DNA of 64,000 nucleotides, from contig NZ_JACIJS010000001.1 in assembly GCF_014199445.1 (NCBI RefSeq), positions 124,001-188,000 on the forward strand. Direction: 5' to 3'. Position numbers and translations under genes: made by a program. Under the pieces are notes generated by a model. It made no database searches, was not told the DNA's origin, and saw nothing but the letters and a program-made list of their open reading frames with translations. Positions 1 through 8,994 of the stretch are shown one piece after another. The DNA comes from Rubricella aquisinus (GTDB taxonomy: Bacteria > Pseudomonadota > Alphaproteobacteria > Rhodobacterales > Rhodobacteraceae). Position 1 is the stretch's first letter, and every line of letters starts with the position of its first letter.

Positions 1-151
1 GCGCATCGGGCACTGACACATCGCCCACATTCGGCTCAATCGTGCAGAACGGGAAATTCGCCGCCTGTGCCGCCGCCGTGCGGGTGAGCGCGTTGAACAG
101 AGTGGATTTGCCCACATTCGGCAGGCCGACGATACCGCATTTGAAACCCAT
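1..151 (-). CDS. ychF: Redox-regulated GTPase/ATPase YchF, N-terminal fragment
   Basis: Only the first 50 or so codons lie in the window; the gene runs off the left edge. Reading the minus strand from ATG at 151 gives [20 protein letters not shown], which holds the Walker A (G1) motif GLPNVGKST, followed by a FPFCTIEPN stretch. That N-terminus is characteristic of YchF/EngD (OLA1-type), a universally conserved Obg-family P-loop protein that prefers ATP and associates with ribosomes. It is divergent from the lipocalin gene, with about 95 bp between them in which I see no clear regulatory element. Family assignment is confident; nothing can be said about the rest of the protein. Confidence 0.9.
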   Translation of the reverse strand, partial: MGFKCGIVGLPNVGKSTLFNALTRTAAAQAANFPFCTIEPNVGDVSVPDA

Positions 152-246
152 AGCCGGGGCGCTCCGATCTTAATTGAGACAGTCGCGCTTCCTTAGTGGG
201 GCAAAGGGGGGTGGGTCAAGCAACCGGGTGTGCTATCTATGTCCCC

Positions 247-771
247 ATGCGTATGATCCTGATCCTCCCGCTTCTCCTGATGGCCGCCTGTGGCGACGTG
301 CAGCGCGACAGATCCGTGCCGATGACTACGGTGGAGGAGGTGGACCTGAACCGCTATGCAGGCCGCTGGTATGAAATCGCCCGCTATCCCAATTTCTTTG
401 AACGTGGCTGCGTCGCAGCGACGGCGGATTATACGCTGCGCGAGGACGGCAAGGTGGATGTGACAAATGCCTGCCGGAAAGAGACGCTCGACGGCCCGAT
501 CAGCAGCGCTGACGGGATCGCCCGGGTCGCGGGGCCGGGCCAGTTGGAAGTGACCTTCACCCCATGGCTGCCGGGTGTCTGGGGGGATTATTGGGTGCTG
601 GGCCTGACCCCGGATTACACCGTGGCCGTGATCGGCGCGCCAGCAGGCACAACGGGCTGGATCCTTGCCCGCACGCCGCAGATCACGGCAGAGCAGCGCG
701 CGGCGGCGGAGGCTGTGTTCATCGCCAATGGCTACAGGCTCGACGCGCTGGAATATCCGCCGCAGCAATAG
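247..771 (+). CDS. blc: Blc-like bacterial lipocalin, probable lipoprotein
   Basis: A 174-residue protein starting MRMILILPLLLMAACGD, a signal peptide ending in a lipobox (MAAC), so it is probably lipid-anchored in the outer membrane. The mature part has the lipocalin signature RYAGRWYEIARYPNFFERGC (GxW motif) seen in Blc and apolipoprotein D relatives, and a C-terminal VFIANGYRLDALEYPPQQ helix/tail. Bacterial lipocalins bind fatty acids or lysophospholipids and are linked to envelope stress. An in-frame ATG at 196 would add 17 residues before the signal peptide, so 247 is the preferred start. It is followed by 93 bp without a gene, holding only the ribosome site of the next gene and a weak GC hairpin. 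Confidence 0.85.
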   Translation: MRMILILPLLLMAACGDVQRDRSVPMTTVEEVDLNRYAGRWYEIARYPNFFERGCVAATADYTLREDGKVDVTNACRKETLDGPISSADGIARVAGPGQLEVTFTPWLPGVWGDYWVLGLTPDYTVAVIGAPAGTTGWILARTPQITAEQRAAAEAVFIANGYRLDALEYPPQQ

Positions 772-864
772 GGCCGGGACGCGGGGCGGGACCACGCCCT
801 TCATGCCCCCTTGCCCTTCCTTCGGAATTCCACTCATGATCCAAGCTGAACATTGGAGCACATC

Positions 865-2256
865 ATGAGCCTCGACAATCATCTGACGACCCAAGAATTG
901 CGCGCGCTCGACGCCGCACACCACATCCACCCCTTTTCCGACACGGCGGAGATGCGGGCCAAGGGCGCGCGGGTGATCACGCGCGCGGATGGCGTGTGGC
1001 TGCAGGACAGCGAGGGGAACAGGATCCTTGATGGCATGGCGGGCTTGTGGTGCGTGAATATCGGCTATGGCCGCCGCGAACTGGCCGATGTGGCCTATCG
1101 CCAGATGCAGCAATTGCCGTTCTACAACACGTTTTTCATGACCACCCATCCGCCCGCCGTGGAATTGAGTGCCAAGCTCGCTGAGATCGCCCCGGGGGAT
1201 AAGAACCGCGTGTTCTTCGCCAGCGGCGGGTCGGATGCCAATGACACCAATATCCGGCTGGTGCGGCATTACTGGGCAGCATTGGGCAAGCCCGACAAAT
1301 CCGTCATCATCTCGCGCAAGAATGGATATCACGGCTCCTCCGTCGGGTCAGCGAGCCTTGGCGGCATGGCCCCGATGCACGCGCAAGGGGGTCTGCCGAT
1401 CCCTGACATCACCCATATCGACCAACCCCATTGGTGGGCCGAAGGCGGCGATCTGAGCCCGGAGGAATTCGGCCTTGCCCGCGCGCGGCAACTGGAAGAG
1501 GCGATCGACCGGATTGGGGAGCATCGCGTCGCGGCCTTCATCGCGGAGCCCGTGCAGGGCGCGGGCGGCGTGATCATCCCGCCCGAAACCTATTGGCCCG
1601 AAATCTCCCGCATCTGCCGGGAGCGTGAGATCCTGCTGATCGCGGATGAGGTCATCACCGGATTTGGCCGCACGGGCCGCTGGTTTGGCTCTGAAACCTA
1701 TGACATAGACCCGGATATCATGACCATCGCGAAGGGCATGTCGTCCGGCTATCAACCCATCGGCGGCTCGATCTTGCGCGAAAGCGTGGCGCAGGTAATT
1801 GAGGAGGGCGGCGAGTTCAACCATGGCTACACCTACTCTTCGCACCCTGTGGCCGCAGCCGTGGCGCTGGAGAATATCCGTATCCTTCAGGAAGAGAAGA
1901 TCGTGGAGCAAGTGGCCGAGGACACTGCCCCCTACCTCGCCGCGAAATGGCACATGCTTGCCGATCACCCGATGGTGGGACAGGCGCGGATTTGCGGGAT
2001 GATGGGGGCGCTTGAACTGACCCCTGATGTGGCGGCCCGCGCGCCCTTTGCCAATACCGGGACCGTGGGGCTGATGACGCGGGAGCGCTGCTTTGCCAAT
2101 GGGCTGGTGATGCGGCATGTGGGGGACAAGATGATCATCTCCCCGCCGCTGACGATCAGCCATACCGAGATTGACCGATTGGTCGAACTCGCGTGGCAAT
2201 CGCTGGATGAGGGCATGGCGCAGGCCAAGGCCGAAGGTGCGTTCCGCACGCCATGA
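865..2256 (+). CDS. Class III (omega-) aminotransferase, putrescine/polyamine-pyruvate type
   Basis: A PLP-dependent fold-type I aminotransferase of 463 residues, full length for the family. Visible motifs are the PLP phosphate-binding region FFASGGSDANDT, the aromatic YHGSSVGSASLGG segment, the PLP-pyridine aspartate in LLIADEVITGFGRTG, and the Schiff-base lysine K290 in MTIAKGMSSGY. SpuC-type putrescine--pyruvate and beta-alanine/omega-amino acid--pyruvate transaminases look like this. The downstream FAD oxidoreductase overlaps it by 4 bp (ATGA), and the same pairing occurs in polyamine catabolic operons, so an amine or polyamine substrate is inferred. The start at 865 is chosen because GGAG at 855-858 is well spaced; an in-frame ATG at 853 has no such site. 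The exact amine donor is not determined. Confidence 0.85.
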   Translation: MSLDNHLTTQELRALDAAHHIHPFSDTAEMRAKGARVITRADGVWLQDSEGNRILDGMAGLWCVNIGYGRRELADVAYRQMQQLPFYNTFFMTTHPPAVELSAKLAEIAPGDKNRVFFASGGSDANDTNIRLVRHYWAALGKPDKSVIISRKNGYHGSSVGSASLGGMAPMHAQGGLPIPDITHIDQPHWWAEGGDLSPEEFGLARARQLEEAIDRIGEHRVAAFIAEPVQGAGGVIIPPETYWPEISRICREREILLIADEVITGFGRTGRWFGSETYDIDPDIMTIAKGMSSGYQPIGGSILRESVAQVIEEGGEFNHGYTYSSHPVAAAVALENIRILQEEKIVEQVAEDTAPYLAAKWHMLADHPMVGQARICGMMGALELTPDVAARAPFANTGTVGLMTRERCFANGLVMRHVGDKMIISPPLTISHTEIDRLVELAWQSLDEGMAQAKAEGAFRTP

Positions 2257-3545
2257 GCCTGCTCTACTCCAACGATCGGCCAGGGGTGTACCCTGACAGC
2301 TATTATGCAGCGTCCGTCCCGCCGCGCGCGGTGCTGCCCGCGCTGGATGGAGATAGGCGTTGCGATGTTTGCGTGATCGGCGCGGGATATACCGGGCTGT
2401 CGGCAGCCCTGCATCTGGCGCAGGCCGGGGCCGATGTGACCTTGATCGACGCGCATCGCGTGGGCTGGGGCGCGTCGGGCCGCAATGGTGGGCAGATGAG
2501 CGGCGGGCAACGTGTGGACGCCCCCGATATGGCCAAGATGTTCGGGCTGGATCGCGCCCGCGCGCTGTGGTCGTTGGGGGAGGACGCCAAGGCGCTGGTC
2601 AAATCCCTGATCGCGGAGCACAAGATGGCCTGCGACCTCAAACCCGGCGTCGCGCATATGAGCCAGAAACCCGATGGCCTAGAGGCCTATGTCGAGACGA
2701 TGGCGCGCGATTTCGGCGCGACGGGGCTGAGCTATATCCCGCGCGACGCCGTGGCATCGCATGTCCAGACCGACGCTTATGCCGAAGGGGTGCTGGATCA
2801 GGACGCGGCCCATCTTCACCCGCTGAAATACGCGATCGGTCTGGCGGAGGCCTGCGCGGCGGCTGGCGTGCGGATATATGAGAACACGCGCGCTACCGCG
2901 CTCTACCGTGGTGATCCAGCGGGGGTGGAGACGACCTCGGGCCGGATCACTGCCGATCATGTGATCCTCGCCGCCAATGGCTATCACTGCGATCTGGTGC
3001 CGGAGGTGGCCGGGCGGGCGATGCCGATCAACAACTTCATCCTCGCCACCGAACCCCTGCCCAATGCCGGGCGCGACCTGATCCCATCCGATATCGCGGT
3101 GGCGGACGCGAAATTTGTGGTGAACTACTACCGGTTGAGCGCGGATGGCAGGCTTCTGTTCGGCGGGGGGGAGAGTTATGGCTACCGCTTTCCCAAGGAT
3201 ATCAAGGCATTCGTCCGCCGCCCGATGCTGGAGACATTTCCACAGCTTGCAGGCGCCCGGATCGACTATGGCTGGGGGGGGACGCTGGCGATCACGGTGC
3301 GACGTCTACCGCATCTGATGCGGGTGACGCCAAACATCCTGTCCGCAGCGGGATATTCCGGGCATGGCGTGGCGCTGGCGACGCTCTCAGGAAAGCTGAT
3401 GGCCGATGCCCTGCTTGGGCAAGCAGATGGGTTTGAGACGATGGCGGCAATCCCGCAATTTCCGTTTCCCGGGGGGCGCGTTTTGCGCACGCCGCTTCTG
3501 GCACTGGCAATGAGTTACTACGCCCTGCGCGATCGCCTTCGGTAA
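2253..3545 (+). CDS. FAD-dependent amine oxidoreductase, PuuB-like (gamma-glutamylputrescine oxidase family)
   Basis: A 430-residue DAO-fold flavoprotein. The dinucleotide-binding motif CVIGAGYTGLSAALHLAQAG begins near residue 40 and is followed by the ASGRNGGQMSGGQR segment typical of the PuuB/OrdL group. The C-terminal part has the second FAD contact SAAGYSGHGVALATLSG. PuuB oxidises gamma-glutamylputrescine; relatives act on sarcosine-like or other secondary amines, so the substrate is uncertain. It is translationally coupled to the upstream aminotransferase (ATGA overlap at 2253-2256). After its stop comes a 407-bp composite repeat instead of a simple terminator. Confidence 0.8.
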   Translation: MSLLYSNDRPGVYPDSYYAASVPPRAVLPALDGDRRCDVCVIGAGYTGLSAALHLAQAGADVTLIDAHRVGWGASGRNGGQMSGGQRVDAPDMAKMFGLDRARALWSLGEDAKALVKSLIAEHKMACDLKPGVAHMSQKPDGLEAYVETMARDFGATGLSYIPRDAVASHVQTDAYAEGVLDQDAAHLHPLKYAIGLAEACAAAGVRIYENTRATALYRGDPAGVETTSGRITADHVILAANGYHCDLVPEVAGRAMPINNFILATEPLPNAGRDLIPSDIAVADAKFVVNYYRLSADGRLLFGGGESYGYRFPKDIKAFVRRPMLETFPQLAGARIDYGWGGTLAITVRRLPHLMRVTPNILSAAGYSGHGVALATLSGKLMADALLGQADGFETMAAIPQFPFPGGRVLRTPLLALAMSYYALRDRLR

Positions 3546-3552
3546 GGGCGCT

Positions 3553-3959
3553 CTCCCGCCCGTCGTTCCGTCGCTGCGCTCCGTCCTCCCGTTTGGCCGG
3601 GCGCCGCGCCTTTCGGCGCGGCGGTGCCTCCGGCGGGGTATATTTGGAGAAAGTGAATTGGGACGGGCGGCGCTAGAGCAGCCACCGCGATTCGGCCGTG
3701 GGTCAAGGTCCGAGGCACGAGTGGCCTTGACGCGCGGGCGAATCGTAACCCCATAATTGAAAGGGTGATTTGAGGAACAGACCTGTTCCTCAAACACCTC
3801 AGCGCAATCTTCCCTTCTCGCGGCGCAGCCGCGCCTTTCCCGGCGCTTCATTCCATTCCGCGCGTTTGGGCGCAAACGCTGCACCGCAGCGTTTGCCTCT
3901 CGCCCTCACCCCAAGGGGAGCGGCCTCATCTTTGATGAGGCAGCGACGTGCGGGAGCGC
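3553..3959. repeat. Composite intergenic repeat, copy A
   Basis: No gene is supported in this stretch, which fills the space between the convergent stops at 3545 and 3960. It has four parts also present in copy B (19186-19574): a 5-prime block 3553-3594, a core block 3626-3811, an 80-bp block 3833-3912 that is inverted and moved in copy B, and a terminal 16-bp block 3944-3959. It carries hairpins at 3603-3622 (8-bp stem, TTTC loop), 3771-3792 (10-bp perfect arms TGAGGAACAG/CTGTTCCTCA), 3819-3833 and 3924-3940. Short open frames cross it on both strands but lack ribosome sites. It may be a bidirectional terminator-like or non-autonomous mobile element. Confidence 0.8.
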
Positions 3960-5744
3960 TTACTTGCGGGGTTTGCGCGGCTTGTGGGGCTTGGTGCCGT
4001 CATGTTTTGGCGCAGGTTTGCCGCCTTTGGCCTTGCGCGCCTTGAACCCTTCGGGTTTTGGCCGTCCGGGCTTACGGAAGGGCTTTTTCCCGTCTTTGCT
4101 CCAAGGTGCTGCGCGGGGCCGCTCGGATGGGAGATCGGGTGCTTTGTCGAGTTGCGTCACCCGGATACCGCCGTCGAGTTCGCGCTTCGCGCCCAGACTA
4201 TCCAGAAAGCCCGAAGCGCTTGCCGGGGCGATTTGCACGAAGGTTTGCTTGTCCTGCACCCGGATCGCGCCGATATCCGTGCGCGTGATGCCGCCCATCC
4301 GGCAGAGCATCGGCAAAAGCCAGCGCGCCTCCGCCTGATCCTTTGATCCGACAGACAGGGCAAACCAGATCGCGTCGTCAAATGCCTTATGATCCCGCGG
4401 TCCAGTGGCTGCTTCGGTTGGCGCGAGGTCTTCGGGCGCGGAATGCCGGGATTGGTAGAGGGCGACATAGGCCGCGGCCAACTGCTCCGCGCTGAATGTC
4501 TCCGCCAATTTGGACACAAGCGGTTGCGCGCCTTCGGGTACCGGCTCATGCCACGCGGGATCCGCCAAAAGCCGCGCCTCATCCTGCGCCATCACCTCAT
4601 CAGCCGACGGAGCCGGGGCCCATGTCGCCTCAAGCCGCGCGAATTTCAGCAGGCGCTCTGCCTTGCCACGCGCGCGATGGGGCACGATCAGCGTGCTGAC
4701 CCCTTTGCGCCCCGCGCGCCCCGTGCGCCCGGAGCGGTGCAACAGCGTGTCGGCATTGGTCGGCAGGTCCGCATGGATCACCAGTTCCAGATTGGGCAGG
4801 TCGATCCCGCGCGCGGCCACATCCGTCGCGATACAGACCCGCGCGCGCCCGTCGCGCATGGCTTGCAGCGCATGGGTCCGCTCATTCTGGCTCAATTCAC
4901 CCGACAGGGACACCACCGAAAAGCCGCGATTGGACAGGCGCGCGGTCAGGCGCGCGACCATCGCACGGGTGTTGCCAAACACGATCGCACTGGGCGCCTC
5001 ATAGTAGCGCAGCACGTTGATGATCGCGTTTTCGGTATCCGAGGGCGCGACGGTCAGCGCGCGGTATTCGATATCCGCGTGCTGCTTCTTTTCCGCCTGT
5101 GTGGTGACCCGCACCGCGTCGGGTTTCTGATAAGTCTTGGCCAATTGGGCGATGCCCTTGGGCACCGTGGCGGAGAACATCAGCGTGCGGCGGTTTTCGG
5201 GAGCGTGGCTGAGGATAAACTCCAGATCCTCGCTGAACCCGAGATCAAGCATTTCATCCGCTTCATCCAGGACCACGGCGCGCAGGGCGTGCATGTCCAC
5301 GGCACTGCGCTCAATATGGTCGCGCAGGCGGCCCGGAGTGGCCACGACGATATGCGCGCCACGGCCCAGCGCGCGGCGTTCCTCGCGCGGGTCCATCCCG
5401 CCAACGCAGGAGGCCACGCGGACCCCGGCCTTGGCATAGAGCCATTCCAGTTCCCGCTTCACCTGCATCGCCAATTCGCGGGTCGGTGCAATCACCAGCG
5501 CAAGCGGCGCGCCCGCATAACCGAACTGATCCTTGTCGCCCAACAGCGTCGGCGCGATGGCAAGGCCAAAGCCAACCGTCTTGCCCGATCCGGTCTGCGC
5601 GGACACCAACAGGTCCGCCTCCCCCAATTCAGGGTCGCTTACGGCAATTTGGACAGGGGTCAGGGTGTCATATCCCTTTTCGGAAAGGGCATCAGCAAGG
5701 GTCGAGACGATCTGGGCGGTCATAAGTCTGGGGTGCTCCGGCAT
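3960..5744 (-). CDS. DEAD-box ATP-dependent RNA helicase with DbpA-like C-terminal domain
   Basis: A 594-residue RNA helicase. Motif I AQTGSGKT is at residues 49-56, Ia PTRELA near 88, II DEAD at 160-163, III SAT at 191-193, and VI HRSGRTGRAGR at 336-346. Roughly residues 455-530 resemble the DbpA-type RNA-binding domain (IRVQDKQTFVQIAP). The last 50 residues are a Lys/Pro/Arg-rich tail, common in CsdA/DeaD relatives and probably RNA-binding. A role in ribosome assembly, RNA decay or cold adaptation is inferred from the family. The start could be ATG 5744 (GGAG about 8 nt upstream) or ATG 5723 (MTAQIVSTL). It is convergent with the polyamine oxidase and ends exactly where the composite repeat begins. 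Confidence 0.9.
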   Translation of the reverse strand: MPEHPRLMTAQIVSTLADALSEKGYDTLTPVQIAVSDPELGEADLLVSAQTGSGKTVGFGLAIAPTLLGDKDQFGYAGAPLALVIAPTRELAMQVKRELEWLYAKAGVRVASCVGGMDPREERRALGRGAHIVVATPGRLRDHIERSAVDMHALRAVVLDEADEMLDLGFSEDLEFILSHAPENRRTLMFSATVPKGIAQLAKTYQKPDAVRVTTQAEKKQHADIEYRALTVAPSDTENAIINVLRYYEAPSAIVFGNTRAMVARLTARLSNRGFSVVSLSGELSQNERTHALQAMRDGRARVCIATDVAARGIDLPNLELVIHADLPTNADTLLHRSGRTGRAGRKGVSTLIVPHRARGKAERLLKFARLEATWAPAPSADEVMAQDEARLLADPAWHEPVPEGAQPLVSKLAETFSAEQLAAAYVALYQSRHSAPEDLAPTEAATGPRDHKAFDDAIWFALSVGSKDQAEARWLLPMLCRMGGITRTDIGAIRVQDKQTFVQIAPASASGFLDSLGAKRELDGGIRVTQLDKAPDLPSERPRAAPWSKDGKKPFRKPGRPKPEGFKARKAKGGKPAPKHDGTKPHKPRKPRK

Positions 5745-5849
5745 GTAAGGCTCCGGCCCTACGGCCTTCGCTCCCCAAAGTATAGCCCCCGCGCGCTCAT
5801 CCGATACGAAACGTCACGGCCCGTGACATTCGCGCACAAAGCGAACAAA

Positions 5850-5863
5850 AACGAACTTTCGTT
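5850..5863. promoter_or_regulatory. Candidate GlpR (DeoR-family) operator upstream of glpD
   Basis: AACGAA-CT-TTCGTT is a perfect 6-bp-arm palindrome 60 bp before the glpD start. The TTCG/CGAA half-sites fit those of DeoR/GlpR-type operators, and TTGACC at 5865-5870, next to it, could be a -35 element. A second palindrome, GTCACG-GCC-CGTGAC, lies at 5813-5827. glpR is the third gene of the same operon, so autoregulation is the simple reading. Confidence 0.45.
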
Positions 5864-5922
5864 CTTGACCGTGCGTTAGCCTTGTGATGAGACAAAATCA
5901 CGAAATGCGAGGGGAGCACGCA

Positions 5923-7482
5923 ATGTCAGACGACACATATGACCTGTTCATCATCGGCGGGGGCATCAACGGCACCGGGATCGCGCGAGACGCGGCGGGC
6001 CGTGGCATGTCCGTTGCCTTGGCGGAGATGAACGATCTGGCATGGGCGACCTCTTCGGCCTCGACCAAGCTGTTTCATGGTGGCCTGCGCTATCTTGAAT
6101 ATTTCGAGTTCAACCTCGTGAAAAAGGCGCTGGTGGAGCGGGAAACCCTGTTGAAGGCCATGCCCCATATCAGCTGGCCGATGCGGTTCGTCCTGCCCTA
6201 TCACGCCGATATGCGGTTCGAGAATGAAACGCCCACGTCGAAGCTTTTGAACACCGTGATGCCATGGATGAAGGGGCGGCGGCCCGCATGGCTGATCCGG
6301 CTGGGGCTGTTCATGTATGACAATCTGGGGGGGCGTAAAATCCTGCCCGGCACGGACACGCTGCATCTGCCCGGCACGCCGGAGGGCGCACCGCTCGACC
6401 CGAAATTCGTCAAAGCCTATGAGTATTCCGATTGCTGGATCGAGGACAGCCGGCTTGTCGTGCTCAACGCCCGCGATGCGGAACAGCGCGGTGCGCGCGT
6501 CATGACCCGCACCAAGGTGCTGAGCGCGGATCGCGACGGCGATCTGTGGCGCATCGTGACAGAGGACGTGACCACGGGCGAGCAGACCACCCACACCGCC
6601 AAGATGATCGTCAATGCAGGCGGCCCATGGGTGGAGAACATCGTGCGCCAGACCATCCGCCTCAACACGACCGAAGGCATCCGGCTCGTGCGCGGCAGCC
6701 ATATCGTGACCAAGCGGCTGTTTGACCACGACAAGTGCTATTTCTTTCAGGGGGAGGATGGGCGCATCATCTTCGCCATTCCCTATGAGACCGATTTCAC
6801 CCTGATCGGCACCACTGATGCTGAACATAATGAATTGGATCAAAAGCCCGTCTGCACGCCGGAGGAGCGGGATTACCTGATCGACTTCGTGAACAAATAC
6901 CTCAAGCGCGACATCACCACCGATGATGTGGTCTGGACCTATTCCGGCGTCCGCCCGCTCTATGATGACGGTGCCAAATCCGCGACGGCGGCGACGCGGG
7001 ATTATGTGCTGAGTGTCGATGACAATGGCGCGCCCTTGCTGAGCGTGTTCGGCGGCAAAATCACCACCTACCGCAAACTGGCGGAGCAGGCGATGGCCAA
7101 GATCGCGCCTTTCTTCCCCGGCACGCCGGGCGACTGGACCTCCGAAGTGCCCCTGCCCGGCGGCGATTTCCCTGTGGGGGATGTGGCCCGTCTGATTGCG
7201 GAACTGGAGGCGAAATATCCCTTCCTTGACCCATTCTGGGCCCGCCGCCTGATCCGTGCCTACGGGACCGAAGCGGACACCATGCTAGACGGCGCGACCA
7301 CCGCCGCCGCGCTTGGCACAGCGTTTGGTGCCACGCTGACGGAGCGGGAAATCCGCTGGCTCATGACCCATGAATATGCCCGCCGCGCCGAAGATGTGGT
7401 CTGGCGCCGCTCCAAAATGGGATTGCGCATGACGCCGGAGCAGATCCAGGCACTTGATGACTGGATGCAGGCCAACCGATAA
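5923..7482 (+). CDS. glpD: Aerobic glycerol-3-phosphate dehydrogenase
   Basis: A 519-residue membrane-associated flavoprotein oxidising sn-glycerol-3-phosphate to dihydroxyacetone phosphate and passing electrons to quinone. The N-terminus LFIIGGGINGTGIARDAAGRG holds the FAD-binding GxGxxG, followed by the family hallmark ASTKLFHGGLRYLE. The C-terminal DAO_C segment (GGKITTYRKLAEQ) is present. The start is placed at 5923 because GGGGAG at 5911-5916 is ideally spaced; upstream in-frame GTG/ATG codons at 5884/5887 lie in the probable promoter. First gene of glpD-glpK-glpR, with a DeoR-like palindrome just upstream. No glycerol facilitator or G3P transporter gene is present in this window. Confidence 0.95.
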   Translation: MSDDTYDLFIIGGGINGTGIARDAAGRGMSVALAEMNDLAWATSSASTKLFHGGLRYLEYFEFNLVKKALVERETLLKAMPHISWPMRFVLPYHADMRFENETPTSKLLNTVMPWMKGRRPAWLIRLGLFMYDNLGGRKILPGTDTLHLPGTPEGAPLDPKFVKAYEYSDCWIEDSRLVVLNARDAEQRGARVMTRTKVLSADRDGDLWRIVTEDVTTGEQTTHTAKMIVNAGGPWVENIVRQTIRLNTTEGIRLVRGSHIVTKRLFDHDKCYFFQGEDGRIIFAIPYETDFTLIGTTDAEHNELDQKPVCTPEERDYLIDFVNKYLKRDITTDDVVWTYSGVRPLYDDGAKSATAATRDYVLSVDDNGAPLLSVFGGKITTYRKLAEQAMAKIAPFFPGTPGDWTSEVPLPGGDFPVGDVARLIAELEAKYPFLDPFWARRLIRAYGTEADTMLDGATTAAALGTAFGATLTEREIRWLMTHEYARRAEDVVWRRSKMGLRMTPEQIQALDDWMQANR

Positions 7483-7506
7483 AAACAACGACAGGGAGAT
7501 TTCGCC

Positions 7507-8994
7507 ATGACCCATATCCTCGCCATTGATCAGGGAACGACCTCCAGCCGGGCGATCCTGTTTGACAAGGACATTCAGCCGATTGCCAGCGCGCAGGAGG
7601 AATTTCCGCAGCATTACCCCGATAGCGGCTGGGTGGAGCATGACCCCTCTGACCTGTGGTCCACCACCGCCGCTGTCTGCCGGGCCGCGATTGAAAAGGC
7701 CGGGATCGGGGCCGATGCGATTTCCGGGATCGGCATCACCAACCAGCGCGAAACGACGGTGGTGTGGGAAAAAGCCACCGGCAAACCGATCCACAACGCG
7801 ATCGTCTGGCAGGACCGACGCACGGCGGATTTCTGCCGCGAATTGCGCGAGGCTGGCCATGAGCCGATGTTCACCGACCGCACGGGCCTGCTGCTTGATC
7901 CTTATTTCTCTGGCACCAAGCTGAAATGGATACTCGATCATGTCGAAGGATCGCGGGACCGCGCGCGCAACGGCGAATTGCTGTTCGGCACCGTGGACAG
8001 CTACCTGATCTGGAAGCTGACCGGCGGGGCGTCCCATGTCACGGACGCCACGAATGCCGCGCGCACGCTCCTCTACGATATCCGCAAAGGGCGCTGGAGC
8101 ACCTCGATCTGTGAGCTGTTCGATATCCCCATGGAAATGCTGCCGGAGGTGAAAGACTGCGCCGCCGATTTCGGCATGACCCGGCCCGATCTGTTTGGCC
8201 GCGAAATCCCGATCCTTGGCGTTGCGGGCGATCAGCAGGCGGCGACGCTTGGGCAGGCCTGCTTCAAGCCGGGGATGCTGAAATCGACCTATGGCACGGG
8301 CTGTTTTGCGCTGTTGAACACGGGCGACACGCCGGTTGCCTCCAAAAACCGGCTCTTGACGACCATCGCCTATCAGTTTGATGGCAAGCCGACCTATGCG
8401 CTGGAAGGCTCGATCTTTATCGCGGGGGCCGTGGTGCAGTGGCTGCGCGATGGGCTGAAAATCATTCGTGAAGCGAAGGAAACGCAACCGCTCGCCGATG
8501 CCGCTGATCCGCAGCAAAACGTGATCCTTGTCCCGGCCTTCACCGGGCTGGGCGCGCCCTATTGGAATGCGGAATGTCGCGGCGCGGTCTATGGCCTGAC
8601 GCGCAATTCCGGGCCGGAGGAATTTGCCAAGGCCGCGCTGGAAAGCGTCGGCTACCAGACCCGCGATCTGCTAGAAGCGATGCATGCCGATTGGGAAAGC
8701 GCCGATGGCGATGCCTCGCTCCGCGTCGATGGCGGGATGAGTGCCAGCGATTGGGCGATGCAGTTCCTGTCAGACATTATCGACGCACCGGTCGACCGGC
8801 CCAAAGTGCTCGAAACCACGGCGCTTGGCGTTGCGTGGGTCGCGGGGATGCGCGCGGGGCTTTACCCGGATATGGACGGGTTCGCCGCCAACTGGGCATT
8901 GGAGCAGAGATTCGAGCCGAATATGGACGCGGGCACGCGGGACGCGAAATACGCCGCATGGGGCCGCGCGGTGAAGGCGACGATGACGGTCTGA
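7507..8994 (+). CDS. glpK: Glycerol kinase
   Basis: A 495-residue FGGY-family kinase phosphorylating glycerol to sn-glycerol-3-phosphate, the substrate of the upstream GlpD. Visible are the N-terminal ATP-site loop [21 protein letters not shown], the FGGY signature region [12 protein letters not shown], and the C-terminal [19 protein letters not shown] block, all diagnostic of GlpK. Length is typical. AGGGAG precedes the ATG. Its TGA overlaps the ATG of glpR by one base (TGATG at 8992-8996), suggesting translational coupling. GlpK is classically the rate-controlling step of glycerol use. Confidence 0.96.
   Translation: MTHILAIDQGTTSSRAILFDKDIQPIASAQEEFPQHYPDSGWVEHDPSDLWSTTAAVCRAAIEKAGIGADAISGIGITNQRETTVVWEKATGKPIHNAIVWQDRRTADFCRELREAGHEPMFTDRTGLLLDPYFSGTKLKWILDHVEGSRDRARNGELLFGTVDSYLIWKLTGGASHVTDATNAARTLLYDIRKGRWSTSICELFDIPMEMLPEVKDCAADFGMTRPDLFGREIPILGVAGDQQAATLGQACFKPGMLKSTYGTGCFALLNTGDTPVASKNRLLTTIAYQFDGKPTYALEGSIFIAGAVVQWLRDGLKIIREAKETQPLADAADPQQNVILVPAFTGLGAPYWNAECRGAVYGLTRNSGPEEFAKAALESVGYQTRDLLEAMHADWESADGDASLRVDGGMSASDWAMQFLSDIIDAPVDRPKVLETTALGVAWVAGMRAGLYPDMDGFAANWALEQRFEPNMDAGTRDAKYAAWGRAVKATMTV

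Noticed and set aside
193-1332. Long minus-strand open frame opposite the lipocalin and aminotransferase genes
   Set aside because: A high-GC antisense artefact; the plus strand has two proteins with full motifs.
3771-3792. TGAGGAACAGACCTGTTCCTCA as a possible LexA box
   Set aside because: Alphaproteobacterial LexA uses a direct GTTC-N7-GTTC repeat; this is a palindrome with different spacing, lies downstream of genes, and recurs as part of the repeat.
3518-3793. Open frames on both strands across the composite repeats with similar short peptides (for example ...RFARASRPLVPRTLT...)
   Set aside because: The peptide similarity follows from the nucleotide repeat; there is no ribosome site, the frames differ in ends between copies, and they run through hairpins.
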